Assembly: GCF_001486505.1 (NCBI RefSeq)
Contig: NZ_LN909061.1
Span: 141,639 to 177,378 of the forward strand
Reading direction: 5' to 3'
DNA length: 35,740 nucleotides
Source: Paenibacillus rubinfantis
Lineage (GTDB): Bacteria > Bacillota > Bacilli > Paenibacillales > Paenibacillaceae
Positions within the stretch are counted from its first letter, which is position 1. Every line of letters begins with the position of its first letter. Below are positions 23,204-31,996 of this stretch, piece by piece. The translations under genes were made by a program, and so were the position numbers. The notes below the pieces were generated by a model. The model did not search any database, was not told where the DNA came from, and was given only the letters and a program-made list of their open reading frames with translations.

Positions 23204-23815
23204 GTGGATTGGATATCGAATTTAGTGGGCGTGTTATTGGACTGGGTGCAGCAATTGGGTTATTTCGGGATCATGCTGGGACTGATGATTGAGATTATCC
23301 CCAGCGAAATCGTGTTGGCTTACGGGGGGTACCTCGTACAACAAGGCCATATCAATTTCATTGGAGCCGTCTTTTTCGGCACGGTAGGCGGCGTGATCGC
23401 CCAGTTGTTCATCTATTGGATCGGGCGATACGGCGGCAGGCCGATTTTGGAGAAGTACGGGAAATATATTTTGATTCAGAAGAAGCATATCGACGTCTCG
23501 GAAGCTTGGTTCCTGAAATACGGATCCGGAGTGATTTTTACGGCACGGTTTATCCCGGTCGCGCGGCATGCGATCTCCATTCCCGCCGGGATGGCCAAAA
23601 TGCCGGTCAGCAAGTTTTTGCTGCTGACGACCTTAGCGGTGATTCCGTGGTCGGTGCTGTTTGTATATCTGGGAATGCTGCTAGGTGAGCAGTGGCAGCA
23701 TGTGGACGAGAAGGCCGGGCCTTATATCATGCCGATTTTGTTAGGCGCTTTGGCGCTGTTGATCGTGTATTTGATCGTCAAAACCTTCGGAAGCCGGAAA
23801 AAGGGCGACGCCTAA
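23204..23815 (+). CDS. DedA family membrane protein
   Basis: DedA (SNARE-associated/VTT) proteins are inner membrane proteins; members act in lipid carrier recycling and envelope homeostasis. This 203-residue protein shows the family's N-terminal amphipathic segment (LLDWVQQLGYFGIMLG), the conserved acidic IEIIPSEIVLAYGG, the re-entrant arginine motif FTARFIPVARHAISIPAGM, and C-terminal membrane helices. The start is GTG at 23204 with AGAGG eight bases upstream, which gives the usual family length; an in-frame TTG at 23168 lacks a ribosome binding site. Confidence 0.88.
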   Translation: MDWISNLVGVLLDWVQQLGYFGIMLGLMIEIIPSEIVLAYGGYLVQQGHINFIGAVFFGTVGGVIAQLFIYWIGRYGGRPILEKYGKYILIQKKHIDVSEAWFLKYGSGVIFTARFIPVARHAISIPAGMAKMPVSKFLLLTTLAVIPWSVLFVYLGMLLGEQWQHVDEKAGPYIMPILLGALALLIVYLIVKTFGSRKKGDA

Positions 23816-23941
23816 GCGGTGACGCTCCCTGCTGCCGACCATCCGGACGGGCTGACTGCCGGTTTAGAACTTACGAGGGAGGAGGCGGAATAGGCCTAGC
23901 TGCCGTTATTAAACGGCTTGAGCTTATTTCGAGCTATTCAA

Positions 23942-24568
23942 ATGTTGAAGATTGAAAGTTTTACTTTAGGCCCCTTGCAAACCAATGCATATTTACTTCG
24001 GGGAGAAGAGGAAGGCCGGGCGATTATTATCGATCCCGGTACGAACCCTGCGCCGCTATTGCGTAAAATCGAAGGGTTGGAGATTGAAGCGATATTGCTC
24101 ACTCATGCCCATTTTGACCATATTGGAGGCGTGGACCAGATTCGGAAGGCGAAAAGCTGTCCGGTCTTTGTCCATCCGCTGGAAAGCGAGTGGCTGACGA
24201 CACCGAAGTTGAACGGTTCGTTGATGTGGCCGGAGGTGGGGCCGCCTATCGCAACGGATCCGGCGGAATTCGACCTGGCCGAAGGACAGAAGCTTCAGCT
24301 CATCGGGCATGAGTTCACCGTATATCATACGCCGGGGCATTCCCCGGGCAGCGTTAGCTTTCTGTGCGGAGACGACCTCTTTTCCGGAGACGTGCTGTTC
24401 CGTCTCGGCGTTGGGCGGACAGACTTGCCGGGAGGCCGCGAGGCGGACCTGTACAATTCGATTCGCGGGAAGTTGTACCAATTGAAGGACGAGGTGAAGG
24501 TCTACCCCGGTCACGGGCCTCGAACGACCATCGGCTTTGAACGGGCGAATAATCCGTATGTTTCCTAG
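23942..24568 (+). CDS. MBL-fold hydrolase, glyoxalase II-like (YqgX type)
   Basis: A 208-residue metallo-beta-lactamase-fold protein of the small glyoxalase II-like group that includes B. subtilis YqgX. It has THAHFDHIGG (metal site), HTPGHSPGS, SGDVLFRLGVGRTDLPGG and YPGHGPRTTIG, a complete dinuclear metal set. Relatives hydrolyse thioesters such as hydroxyacyl-bacillithiol or glutathione conjugates; the substrate is not proven here. The ATG at 23942 gives the usual family length but has only a weak ribosome binding site; a TTG at 23918 is an alternative. Its first codons are partly duplicated at 22216-22279. Confidence 0.87.
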   Translation: MLKIESFTLGPLQTNAYLLRGEEEGRAIIIDPGTNPAPLLRKIEGLEIEAILLTHAHFDHIGGVDQIRKAKSCPVFVHPLESEWLTTPKLNGSLMWPEVGPPIATDPAEFDLAEGQKLQLIGHEFTVYHTPGHSPGSVSFLCGDDLFSGDVLFRLGVGRTDLPGGREADLYNSIRGKLYQLKDEVKVYPGHGPRTTIGFERANNPYVS

Positions 24569-24691
24569 AAATGGCGGCCCTCTTGGCAATGGCTGCAATT
24601 GAAATAAAAATCGACGAAAAAGTACAAAAATAGTGGACAAAAGTACAACCCTTTGATAGGATGTACTTAATTAAAACATTGTAACTTTTGC

Positions 24692-24737
24692 GAAGCACGC
24701 AAGCTGCGGAATCATCCCGGTTTGCGTTCTTTTTTGT
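24692..24737 (+). terminator. Probable terminator after the MBL gene
   Basis: GAAGCACGCAA and TTTGCGTTCTTT can pair over about nine positions, with a following run of T. The loop is long, so confidence is moderate. Confidence 0.5.
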
Positions 24738-24819
24738 CTTGTCCCGCAGATAAATGAGAGATGGACACCTCGCCGTCGTGATGCATACGCTATTACCATC
24801 CGGGATTCCAGTGAAGAAC

Positions 24820-24849
24820 TTGACCAATCTCCGTCACTTTTAGTAGGAT
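24820..24849 (+). promoter_or_regulatory. Candidate promoter for the IDEAL-domain gene
   Basis: TTGACC (24820-24825), an 18-base spacer and TAGGAT (24844-24849) lie about 60 bases before the ATG. Confidence 0.5.
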
Positions 24850-24910
24850 TATATAAAGCAATACAAGTTTACGAGGATTTAAGCAACCAAATAACTCAGG
24901 GAGGTAGACG

Positions 24911-25294
24911 ATGCTTCATTTGGGAGAGAAAATTGTTATCGTCGGTGATGCTTTTGAGCAGAATCTTCCTGTTGGGGAATATGGCTACGTTATTGCTTAC
25001 GACCGCAATCCGGACAATGCTTTTGACTACGTCATCCGGTCTCCAAAGACGGGGCGGAATTACTTCGTTCCGCAGAGCGATATAGAATCCGAAAGTCGGC
25101 TGATCGAGCAAGAAGTTGAACGCGCGACACAGGAAGCTTTGATCGATTACGCGCTGGCTACGCATAATGAGAAGCTGTTTCGGCAAATCATGAACGGCGA
25201 AGACAGCGAGGCAGACGGGCAGCAGGAACCAACAAAGGAAGTTATGTCCCAAGCGGAATTCATTAAACAAGTGAACCTGCGGGCATGGATATAA
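24911..25294 (+). CDS. IDEAL-domain-containing protein
   Basis: A 127-residue soluble acidic protein. Residues 77-95 (ALIDYALATHNEKLFRQIM) fit the short IDEAL motif, named after its sequence and found in small Bacillales proteins, where in some cases it mediates protein binding. The N-terminal part (KIVIVGDAFEQNLPVGEYGY) looks like a small beta barrel. No enzyme motif is seen, and the function is unknown. GGGAGG lies upstream of the ATG. It has its own promoter and terminator, so it is a single-gene unit. Confidence 0.7.
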   Translation: MLHLGEKIVIVGDAFEQNLPVGEYGYVIAYDRNPDNAFDYVIRSPKTGRNYFVPQSDIESESRLIEQEVERATQEALIDYALATHNEKLFRQIMNGEDSEADGQQEPTKEVMSQAEFIKQVNLRAWI

Positions 25295-25299
25295 GAGGG

Positions 25300-25326
25300 G
25301 AGTCGGCATAGCCGGCTCTTTTTCTT
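25300..25326 (+). terminator. Intrinsic terminator after the IDEAL-domain gene
   Basis: GAGTCGGC-ATA-GCCGGCTC with one G-T wobble pair, followed by TTTTTC and further T residues. Confidence 0.85.
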
Positions 25327-25392
25327 TTTGCCCTAGAGAGGTTCTCCTTTCCGCTTTAACGGATTGAATTGAATCGGAATCTACAATATAAT

Positions 25393-25421
25393 TTTATTCA
25401 ATTGTACAAGCGTGGTAGAAT
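25393..25421 (+). promoter_or_regulatory. Weak candidate promoter for gatCAB
   Basis: TTTATT (25393-25398), a 17-base spacer and TAGAAT (25416-25421) lie about 45 bases before gatC. The -10 is good and the -35 poor. Confidence 0.35.
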
Positions 25422-25466
25422 GTACGAATAGTGTGGGAACGCATCACTAAAGGAGGCATCTAAAGC

Positions 25467-25754
25467 ATGAGTATCCAGACGAAGGACGTCGAACACGTGG
25501 CGAAGCTGGCTCGTCTGCACCTGACCGATGAAGAGCGGGACATGTTCACGGAGCAACTTAACGCGATTTTACAATACGCCGAGAAGTTAAATGAACTGAA
25601 TACGGACGATATTGCGCCGACAACGCATGTGCTGCATTTAAGCAACGTGATGCGGGAGGACGAAGTGAAGGACAGCCTGCCGCCGGAAAAGGTATTCCGC
25701 AATGCGCCGGACGAAGAAGACGGGCAGTTTAAGGTTCCGGCCGTCCTAGAGTAG
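25467..25754 (+). CDS. gatC: Asp-tRNA(Asn)/Glu-tRNA(Gln) amidotransferase subunit C
   Basis: A 95-residue GatC, the small linker subunit of the GatCAB amidotransferase that converts mischarged Glu-tRNA(Gln), and often Asp-tRNA(Asn), into the correct amidated forms. It shows the family pattern VEHVAKLARLHLTDEERDMF and ILHLSNVMREDEV-like central motif, ending with FKVPAVLE. AAAGGAGG precedes the ATG. It is first in the gatCAB order standard for Bacillales; the usual accessory GatCAB function in cells lacking glutaminyl-tRNA synthetase applies. Confidence 0.95.
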   Translation: MSIQTKDVEHVAKLARLHLTDEERDMFTEQLNAILQYAEKLNELNTDDIAPTTHVLHLSNVMREDEVKDSLPPEKVFRNAPDEEDGQFKVPAVLE

Positions 25755-25823
25755 GCCGCTTGGCTTGAAGTTCATCGATCGTTTTTGAAATAACTAGGGG
25801 TTTCATAAAGGAGGAAGCTTAGA

Positions 25824-27278
25824 TTGGCGCTTTTTGATTTGCGTTTGCAGGAGATACATAATCGGCTTCACAACAAGGAGTTGTCCGTTTCCGACTTGGT
25901 TGGCGAAGCGTTCGCCAAAATCCGAGAGTACGACGGGAAGATCGGCGCCTATTTGACGTTAAATGAAGAAGGGGCCCGTGCGGAAGCATCCCGTTTGGAC
26001 GACAAGCTGGCGAAGGGAGAAGCTCGCGGTTTGCTGTTTGGGCTTCCCGTTGGCGTGAAGGACAACATGGTGACCGAGGGGTTGTTGACGACATGCGGCA
26101 GCCAATTTCTGAAAAACTATGATCCGATTTACGACGCTACGGTAGTCACGAAGCTGAAGGAAGCCGAAGCGGTCACGGTCGGCAAGCTGAATATGGACGA
26201 GTTCGCGATGGGCGGTTCCAACGAAAATTCCAGCTTCCATCCCGTGCGCAACCCGTGGGACTTAAGCCGCGTGCCGGGCGGATCCAGCGGAGGTTCGGCA
26301 GCGGCGGTTGCTGCAGGCGAAGCCTTCTTTACGCTAGGTTCCGATACCGGCGGTTCGATACGCCAGCCTGCCTCCTATTGCGGTGTGGTTGGCCTGAAGC
26401 CGACCTATGGCAGGGTTTCGCGCTACGGACTCGTGGCGTTCGCCTCTTCGCTGGACCAGATCGGGCCGATTACCAAGAATGTCGAGGACGCTGCGTACGT
26501 TCTGCAGGCGATCGCCGGCCACGATGCGAAGGATTCCACCTCGGCCGACGTCGAGGTACCGGATTACTTGAGCGCCCTTACCGGTGACATCGCCGGTCTG
26601 CGCATCGCGGTGCCGAAGGAATATTTGGACGGCGTTGACCCGCAGGTGAAGGCTTCCATCATGGAAGCTTTGCGCGTGCTTGAAGGTCTAGGCGCGGTAT
26701 GGGAGGAAGTGTCGCTGCCGCATACGGAGTACGCGGTTGCTGCTTACTACCTGCTGGCGTCGTCGGAGGCCTCGTCCAACCTGTCGCGATTCGACGGCGT
26801 TCGTTACGGCGTCCGCGCCGACCATGCCGGCAGCCTGCTGGACCTGTACTACGATTCGCGCAGCCAGGGATTTGGCCCGGAAGTGAAACGCCGGATCATG
26901 CTGGGAACCTATGCGCTGAGCTCGGGTTATTACGATGCCTACTATTTGAAGGCTCAAAAGGTCAGAACGCTGATCAAACAAGATTTCGATCAGACCTTTG
27001 CCAAATACGACGTGATTCTCGGGCCAACGGCTCCAACCACCGCGTTCCCGCTGGGCTCGCAGGTTGATAATCCGCTGACGATGTATTTAAACGATATTTT
27101 GACGATTCCGGTCAGCTTGGCAGGGGTTCCCGCTGTCAGCGTGCCGTGCGGATTTGCCGAAGGCCTGCCAGTCGGGCTGCAAATCATCGGCAAGCCGTTT
27201 GACGAGAGCACGGTATTGCGCGTGGCTCACGCCTTTGAAGCGAATACGGATCATCACAAACAACGTCCCGCCTTGTAG
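25824..27278 (+). CDS. gatA: Asp-tRNA(Asn)/Glu-tRNA(Gln) amidotransferase subunit A
   Basis: A 484-residue amidase-signature enzyme that releases ammonia from glutamine for GatB. The catalytic Ser-cisSer-Lys set is visible: Lys in PVGVKDNM, the glycine-serine-rich [14 protein letters not shown], and Ser in [10 protein letters not shown]. The start is TTG at 25824, nine bases after AAAGGAGG; there is no better ATG. The length matches the usual 485 residues. It lies 69 bases after gatC and 33 before gatB and is co-transcribed with them. Confidence 0.96.
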   Translation: MALFDLRLQEIHNRLHNKELSVSDLVGEAFAKIREYDGKIGAYLTLNEEGARAEASRLDDKLAKGEARGLLFGLPVGVKDNMVTEGLLTTCGSQFLKNYDPIYDATVVTKLKEAEAVTVGKLNMDEFAMGGSNENSSFHPVRNPWDLSRVPGGSSGGSAAAVAAGEAFFTLGSDTGGSIRQPASYCGVVGLKPTYGRVSRYGLVAFASSLDQIGPITKNVEDAAYVLQAIAGHDAKDSTSADVEVPDYLSALTGDIAGLRIAVPKEYLDGVDPQVKASIMEALRVLEGLGAVWEEVSLPHTEYAVAAYYLLASSEASSNLSRFDGVRYGVRADHAGSLLDLYYDSRSQGFGPEVKRRIMLGTYALSSGYYDAYYLKAQKVRTLIKQDFDQTFAKYDVILGPTAPTTAFPLGSQVDNPLTMYLNDILTIPVSLAGVPAVSVPCGFAEGLPVGLQIIGKPFDESTVLRVAHAFEANTDHHKQRPAL

Positions 27279-27311
27279 GTTCCATATCAATGTTTTGCAG
27301 GAGGATAGGCC

Positions 27312-28751
27312 ATGTCAACATCCAAATATGAAACGGTGATCGGGTTGGAGGTGCACGTGGAGCTGCATACGAAAACGAAAATTTTCTGCGGCTGCTCCAC
27401 TGAGTTCGGCGCCCCGCCCAACACGCATACCTGCCCGGTTTGCCTGGGGCATCCCGGCGTTTTGCCGGTGCTGAACCGCCAGGCCGTCGACTACGCGATG
27501 AAAGCGGCGATGGCGCTGAATTGCGAAATCGGCGATGTCAGCAAGTTCGACCGGAAGAACTATTTCTACCCCGATTCGCCAAAAGCGTATCAGATTTCCC
27601 AATACGATCAGCCGATTGGCTTGAACGGATATATCGATATTGAAGTGGATGGTAAAACGAAACGGATTGGGATTACCCGCCTGCACCTGGAGGAAGACGC
27701 GGGCAAGCTGACGCACGTGGATGGCGGTTACGCATCGCTCGTGGACTTTAACCGCGTTGGTACACCGCTCGTAGAAATCGTGTCCGAGCCGGACATCTCC
27801 TCGCCGGAGGAAGCGCGGGCGTATCTGGAGAAGCTGCGGGCAATCATGTTGTATTGCGAGGTTTCCGACGTGAAAATGGAGGAAGGCTCGATGCGCTGCG
27901 ACGCCAACATCAGCTTGCGGCCGCACGGTCAGAAGGAATTTGGTACGCGTGCTGAGCTCAAGAATATGAACTCGTTCCGCGGCGTGGTCCGCGGTTTGGA
28001 GTATGAACAGCTGCGCCAAGCCGAGATTCTGGACGAGGGCGGAGAGGTTGTACAGGAGACGCGGCGTTGGGACGAAACCCAGGGCAAAACGTTCTCGATG
28101 CGCGGCAAGGAAGAAGCGCATGATTATCGCTACTTCCCGGATCCCGACCTGGTTACCCTGCATATCGATCAGGCGTGGAAGGATCGAATCCGCGTGTCGA
28201 TTCCGGAGCTGCCGGATGCTCGGAAGGCCCGTTACACTTCGGAATACGGCCTGCCGGAATACGATGCCGGCGTCATTACATCCTCCAAAGCGTTGGCGGA
28301 CCTGTTCGAAAGCAGCCTGGCGTATACGAAAGATGCTAAAGCTGTATCGAACTGGATCATGGGCGATTTGTTGGGTTATCTGAACAGCAATTCGCTGGAG
28401 TTGTCCGACGTGAAGCTGACCGGTCAAGGTCTTGGCGAAATGATCGGCCTGCTGGAAAAAGGCACGATCAGCTCCAAAATCGCCAAAACGGTGTTCAAAG
28501 AAATGCTGCAAAGCGGCAAGCTGCCGCAGCAGATCGTGGAGGAGCAGGGACTGGTGCAAATCAGCGATGAAGGGGCGATTTTGGCTATCGTTCAAGAAGT
28601 AGTAGCCAACAATCCCGCTTCCGTTGAGGATTACAAAGCGGGCAAGGAGAAAGCCATAGGCTTCCTCGTTGGCCAAGTCATGAAGCAAAGTAAAGGCAAA
28701 GCCAACCCGGGGTTGGTCAACAAGCTGCTGGTGGAAGTGCTGAAGGGCTAA
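27312..28751 (+). CDS. gatB: Asp-tRNA(Asn)/Glu-tRNA(Gln) amidotransferase subunit B
   Basis: The 479-residue GatB binds the mischarged tRNA, activates the acyl group with ATP and transfers ammonia from GatA. The cradle domain starts [20 protein letters not shown], with a zinc-ligand set (CGC and [12 protein letters not shown]). HLEEDAGK and the [11 protein letters not shown] segment are also conserved, and a YqeY-like helical tail ends [20 protein letters not shown] precedes the ATG. A large open frame on the opposite strand is a codon-bias shadow. Confidence 0.96.
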   Translation: MSTSKYETVIGLEVHVELHTKTKIFCGCSTEFGAPPNTHTCPVCLGHPGVLPVLNRQAVDYAMKAAMALNCEIGDVSKFDRKNYFYPDSPKAYQISQYDQPIGLNGYIDIEVDGKTKRIGITRLHLEEDAGKLTHVDGGYASLVDFNRVGTPLVEIVSEPDISSPEEARAYLEKLRAIMLYCEVSDVKMEEGSMRCDANISLRPHGQKEFGTRAELKNMNSFRGVVRGLEYEQLRQAEILDEGGEVVQETRRWDETQGKTFSMRGKEEAHDYRYFPDPDLVTLHIDQAWKDRIRVSIPELPDARKARYTSEYGLPEYDAGVITSSKALADLFESSLAYTKDAKAVSNWIMGDLLGYLNSNSLELSDVKLTGQGLGEMIGLLEKGTISSKIAKTVFKEMLQSGKLPQQIVEEQGLVQISDEGAILAIVQEVVANNPASVEDYKAGKEKAIGFLVGQVMKQSKGKANPGLVNKLLVEVLKG

Positions 28752-28823
28752 CGAGTACGGAGTAAGGAGATCGAGCGCTTACCGCATGGGATGCGGGACG
28801 GGCGATCCAAGGGGGAACAACCG

Positions 28824-29282
28824 GTGATCAAGCAACTGATGCTGAAGGACGCGGATATCGTGGAGCAGCTGTGGAGCCTGCAGCATTCGGCTTACCGGCT
28901 GGAAGCCCAGGCGGTTGGGCTGAAGGAAACGCCGCCGCTGCCGGATACGTTTGATTCCATCCGTACAAGCAGTGAGGTGTTTTTTGGCGAGCTGACAGAG
29001 GACGAGGAGTTGCTGGGAGCCATCGCGATTCGCGAGGAGTTGCCTGCAACCTTGGAAATCACCCGGTTGATGGTTCACCCGGATCATTTACGCCAAGGCA
29101 TTGGGGCCCAATTGCTGCAGTTCATCCTTGACAACCATGCGGAGAAACAAACGTTTACGGTAACCGCCAGTACGTTAAATGACCCTGCGGTTGCGTTATA
29201 CCGCAAATATGGGTTTCGACCGGTTCAGCAGGTCAATTCCGCCGCAGGCGTTGAATTGACGATTTTTCGGCTGTACCGTTAA
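28824..29282 (+). CDS. GNAT family N-acetyltransferase
   Basis: A 152-residue acyl-CoA-dependent transferase of the GNAT fold. The acetyl-CoA pyrophosphate loop is visible in LMVHPDHLRQGIGAQLLQ, and the C-terminal motif B in LNDPAVALYRKYGFRPV. The substrate is unknown. The start is GTG at 28824 with AAGGGGG upstream; a GTG-less longer form from 28791 has no signal. It follows gatB by 72 bases and may be read with that operon, ending at a strong terminator. Confidence 0.85.
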   Translation: MIKQLMLKDADIVEQLWSLQHSAYRLEAQAVGLKETPPLPDTFDSIRTSSEVFFGELTEDEELLGAIAIREELPATLEITRLMVHPDHLRQGIGAQLLQFILDNHAEKQTFTVTASTLNDPAVALYRKYGFRPVQQVNSAAGVELTIFRLYR

Positions 29283-29290
29283 TAAGGAAG

Positions 29291-29338
29291 AGGCACGCTC
29301 TCGAACCGGGGCTTCCGGGTTGGAGAGCGTGCTTTTTT
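29291..29338 (+). terminator. Intrinsic terminator after the GNAT gene
   Basis: GCACGCTCTC (29293-29302) pairs perfectly with GAGAGCGTGC (29323-29332), with an inner AACCGG/CCGGGTT pairing and six T residues. Confidence 0.93.
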
Positions 29339-29467
29339 CATGGGAAAATCAAGCTTGTCCACCAGGTCCAGTTCATTCCACGTTACAGATGAAGTTGATT
29401 TCGGTTATGATTAAAGAACGAAAGTATCCGTACGGGTGAAGTCTCAAGAAGGAAAGGGGATGGAGAG

Positions 29468-31285
29468 ATGACGCCGGATCTGAAGTCCATGGACCCGCGG
29501 CCATCGCAGACGCGAACGAAGGGATATCAGCCGCGGCGACGCAAGCGCAAGCTGATCGCTTGTCTGCTGTCCGCCTTGCTTCCGGGATTGGGTCATTTGT
29601 ATCTGAGCCTTTATTTACGCGGCCTTAGCTTCATGTATTTCGTCTTAATTGATGCTTCGGCTTTGATCTACTTCTCTTCCGTCCGCATGGCGATTAACGT
29701 ACCGCTGTTGATTTGGCTTGGTTTGTTAATTCCCGGGGCGTATTTCTTCAGCATTTACGATGTTCTTCAATCCACCGATGCCCATAATGCCCGTTTGAAA
29801 AAAGAGCATGGGACGAGCTCGCTTCCCGTTGCAGATCCGCCATCCGGCAGAAGTCTCCAGCAAGGTATCGGAGCGGGTGCGCTGCTAATTGGCGGGGGCG
29901 CCGTCCTGTTTATGTTTCGGATCAAGCCGTTTTGGCTGCAATTGCTGGTGCAATACGCCGGGGTCTACCTAGTCGCGGTTGCGTTGGTCTTGGCGGCGTT
30001 ACTGCTGATTCTGCGCGAATCGAAACGGGCGTTCCTGCGGTCGGGACGCTTGACTGCCGCTGCCTTGCTGCTGGCGGTCGCGGTGATTCTCCTGCGGGAC
30101 GCGATAATGGGACGGGACGAGATGCAGCTGCTGATTAAATGGTGGCCAATGGTGTTCGTTTTGTGGGGAATCGAGCATATTCTGATATTAGCTTGGAATT
30201 CTATGAAGAAAACGCAAGGGCGCCGCCGCCCTCGCGTAGACGTGAAAGGCCTGCTGTTGTCTATGTTTATGGCCTTCTCCGTGTTCGCGATTACGCAGCA
30301 GGATCAATATATGCATGTTTGGAACCGGGTCAGCCTGGATTTGACGGCGGCGGGGTCGGAGTATAGCGCGGAAGAAGGCTATCGCGTCGAAAAGCCTCAC
30401 TTGGACATTCCAATCAACCTGGGCACCGAACGGATCGTCGTGGATGGGATGAACGGGGATATCGAGGTGCGGAAAGCGGAGATCGACCACGTGATCGTCC
30501 GTTATATTGTTTGGATCGATCAGCTGGGTACGGAGGATGCCCGCAAAATCGCGGCGGTGACATCGGTCGAAGTGAACGAAGGCAAAACGCTGGGTTTATC
30601 CGTCAAGGACAAGGCTTACGGCGAGTCGGGTCGCCGTCACCCACGCGTAAATATCACCTTGATCGTCCCCGAAAACCGGTTTTTGGATCTGGACATCACG
30701 ACGTCAAACGGCGGGATCACCTTAACCGGCGTCCAGACGATGAAGCAGGCAAAGCTGCAAACCGGAAACGGCGATCTACGCTTATGGGATGTGATCGGGG
30801 ACGTTTCAGCCAAGACGCTTAACGGAGACGTGGAGATGTACCGGATCTTTGGCGAGGCCCAAGTGGATACGCAGGGAGGCAATATCAAGGGGCGGGGCAT
30901 TACCGGCGAGGTCGCCATGTCCACCTTGGTGGGCGATATCACGTTGACCGAAGCGCAGGATGGCATCCAGGCGCGGACGAAGAACGGAAATATCCGGGTA
31001 GACGGCGTTCCGCGGGAGTTGCAGGCCGAATCGCTGAACGGCAAGATCTATATCAGCTCGCGCTTTGTCGGCGGCGACTGGGATGTGTATAGTGCGGTTG
31101 GTGAGCTTCGGCTGGAGCTTCCGGAGACAGGAAATTATGAGCTGGAGGGTTCCAGCGGGTATGGCGATATTTTCACGGAGCTGCCTTTTGCGGTCGATCG
31201 CAAGGAAATTCATGGTACGCTCGGAAGCGGCGATTATAAGCTGAAGATTGACGGCAACAGCGATCTATATGTGAATAAAAGCTGA
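29468..31285 (+). CDS. Membrane protein with C-terminal DUF4097 beta-strand repeat domain
   Basis: A 605-residue protein in two halves. The N-terminal half (to about residue 280) has a basic cytoplasmic start, a glycine motif LLPGLGHLYLSLYLRGLSF and about eight membrane helices in all. The C-terminal half (about 310-605) is a DUF4097-type beta-solenoid with repeated segments such as TSNGGITLTG, TGNGDLRLWD, TLNGDVEMY, TKNGNIRVDG and SLNGKIYISS. That domain occurs in LiaG- and YvlB-like envelope-stress proteins and is probably outside the membrane. Function is unknown; a cell-envelope sensing role is inference. AAAGGGG and GGAGAG precede the ATG. It stands alone after a terminator. Confidence 0.8.
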   Translation: MTPDLKSMDPRPSQTRTKGYQPRRRKRKLIACLLSALLPGLGHLYLSLYLRGLSFMYFVLIDASALIYFSSVRMAINVPLLIWLGLLIPGAYFFSIYDVLQSTDAHNARLKKEHGTSSLPVADPPSGRSLQQGIGAGALLIGGGAVLFMFRIKPFWLQLLVQYAGVYLVAVALVLAALLLILRESKRAFLRSGRLTAAALLLAVAVILLRDAIMGRDEMQLLIKWWPMVFVLWGIEHILILAWNSMKKTQGRRRPRVDVKGLLLSMFMAFSVFAITQQDQYMHVWNRVSLDLTAAGSEYSAEEGYRVEKPHLDIPINLGTERIVVDGMNGDIEVRKAEIDHVIVRYIVWIDQLGTEDARKIAAVTSVEVNEGKTLGLSVKDKAYGESGRRHPRVNITLIVPENRFLDLDITTSNGGITLTGVQTMKQAKLQTGNGDLRLWDVIGDVSAKTLNGDVEMYRIFGEAQVDTQGGNIKGRGITGEVAMSTLVGDITLTEAQDGIQARTKNGNIRVDGVPRELQAESLNGKIYISSRFVGGDWDVYSAVGELRLELPETGNYELEGSSGYGDIFTELPFAVDRKEIHGTLGSGDYKLKIDGNSDLYVNKS

Positions 31286-31334
31286 ACACCGGTAAAATCA
31301 GGCGGAGCCCTCGTGTTCTGCCGTTGATCTTGCG

Positions 31335-31364
31335 TTGACAAAACTTTTGGCCTAAACGTACAAT
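31335..31364 (+). promoter_or_regulatory. Sigma-A promoter of perR
   Basis: Consensus TTGACA (31335-31340), an 18-base spacer and TACAAT (31359-31364). The predicted start near 31371 gives a leader of about 60 bases. Confidence 0.82.
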
Positions 31365-31383
31365 AATCTCAGATGCTTTTTTA

Positions 31384-31398
31384 GCATAACTATTATTA
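31384..31398. promoter_or_regulatory. Candidate PerR box in the perR leader
   Basis: GCATAACTATTATTA matches the PerR box TTATAATTATTATAA at 11 of 15 positions. It lies just downstream of the predicted transcription start, where binding would repress perR itself, as in B. subtilis. Confidence 0.5.
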
Positions 31399-31429
31399 AG
31401 GAATGAGCTTTTAGAAGGCGGTGGACGAG

Positions 31430-31858
31430 ATGACAACGCGCGTACAACATGCCCTGGACCAACTCAAGAACAATGGTGTCCGCATTACGCCGCAGCGTCA
31501 CGCCATACTTACGTACCTGATGGAATCGATGAGCCATCCGACCGCGGACGAGATTTACCGGTCCTTGGAGCCCCGCTTCCCGAACATGAGCGTAGCTACG
31601 GTATATAATAACTTGAAAATGCTAATTGAAGCCGGCATGGTCCGGGAATTGACATACGGGGACAATTCGAGCCGGTTTGATGCCGATGTGTCCAATCATT
31701 ATCACGTCATTTGCGAGAAATGCGGAAAAATTGAGGACTTCATGTATCCTTCCTTGGAGGATGTGGAGCGCAAAGCGGCAGAAGCAACCGGTTTTGAGAT
31801 TCACGGACACCGGTTGGAATTGCATGGAGTATGCAGCGAATGCCGTATGGAACATTAA
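31430..31858 (+). CDS. perR: Peroxide-responsive Fur-family repressor PerR
   Basis: A 142-residue metalloregulator that senses hydrogen peroxide by metal-catalysed oxidation of histidines and represses peroxide-defence genes. A winged helix contains ITPQRHAIL and [13 protein letters not shown]. All regulatory-metal ligands are present: His36, Asp84, His90, His92 and Asp103. Asp103 marks PerR rather than Fur. The structural zinc cysteines are at 95, 98, 135 and 138. The ATG at 31430 has AGGCGG upstream; a GTG at 31421 is in frame. In B. subtilis perR lies near ygzB and ygxA, as here, with the GH18 gene inserted between. Confidence 0.95.
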   Translation: MTTRVQHALDQLKNNGVRITPQRHAILTYLMESMSHPTADEIYRSLEPRFPNMSVATVYNNLKMLIEAGMVRELTYGDNSSRFDADVSNHYHVICEKCGKIEDFMYPSLEDVERKAAEATGFEIHGHRLELHGVCSECRMEH

Positions 31859-31996
31859 AGTTGCGAATCCTGCGAACATCAGAAAACGTGCGGAATTCCC
31901 TCGGGAGCTCTACACGTTTTTATTTTTTACGGTAACTTTCGGACGACTTCATAAGTTATTATTAATAGACGGAGATTGTTATACGGAGGGTTGTCC

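Larger units (their letters stand above)
24569..24910. other. Intergenic region with terminator and promoter
   Basis: No gene larger than a 20-codon frame without a ribosome binding site. It contains a probable terminator at 24692-24737 and a candidate promoter at 24820-24849 for the next gene. Confidence 0.5.

Noticed and set aside
24572..24634. 20-codon open frame after the MBL gene
   Set aside because: No ribosome binding site and no recognisable peptide.
27315..28688. 457-codon open frame on the minus strand opposite gatB
   Set aside because: It mirrors gatB codon usage and encodes no recognisable domain, and gatB is clearly real. Other long antisense frames (6583-7557, 4072-4719) were rejected for the same reason.
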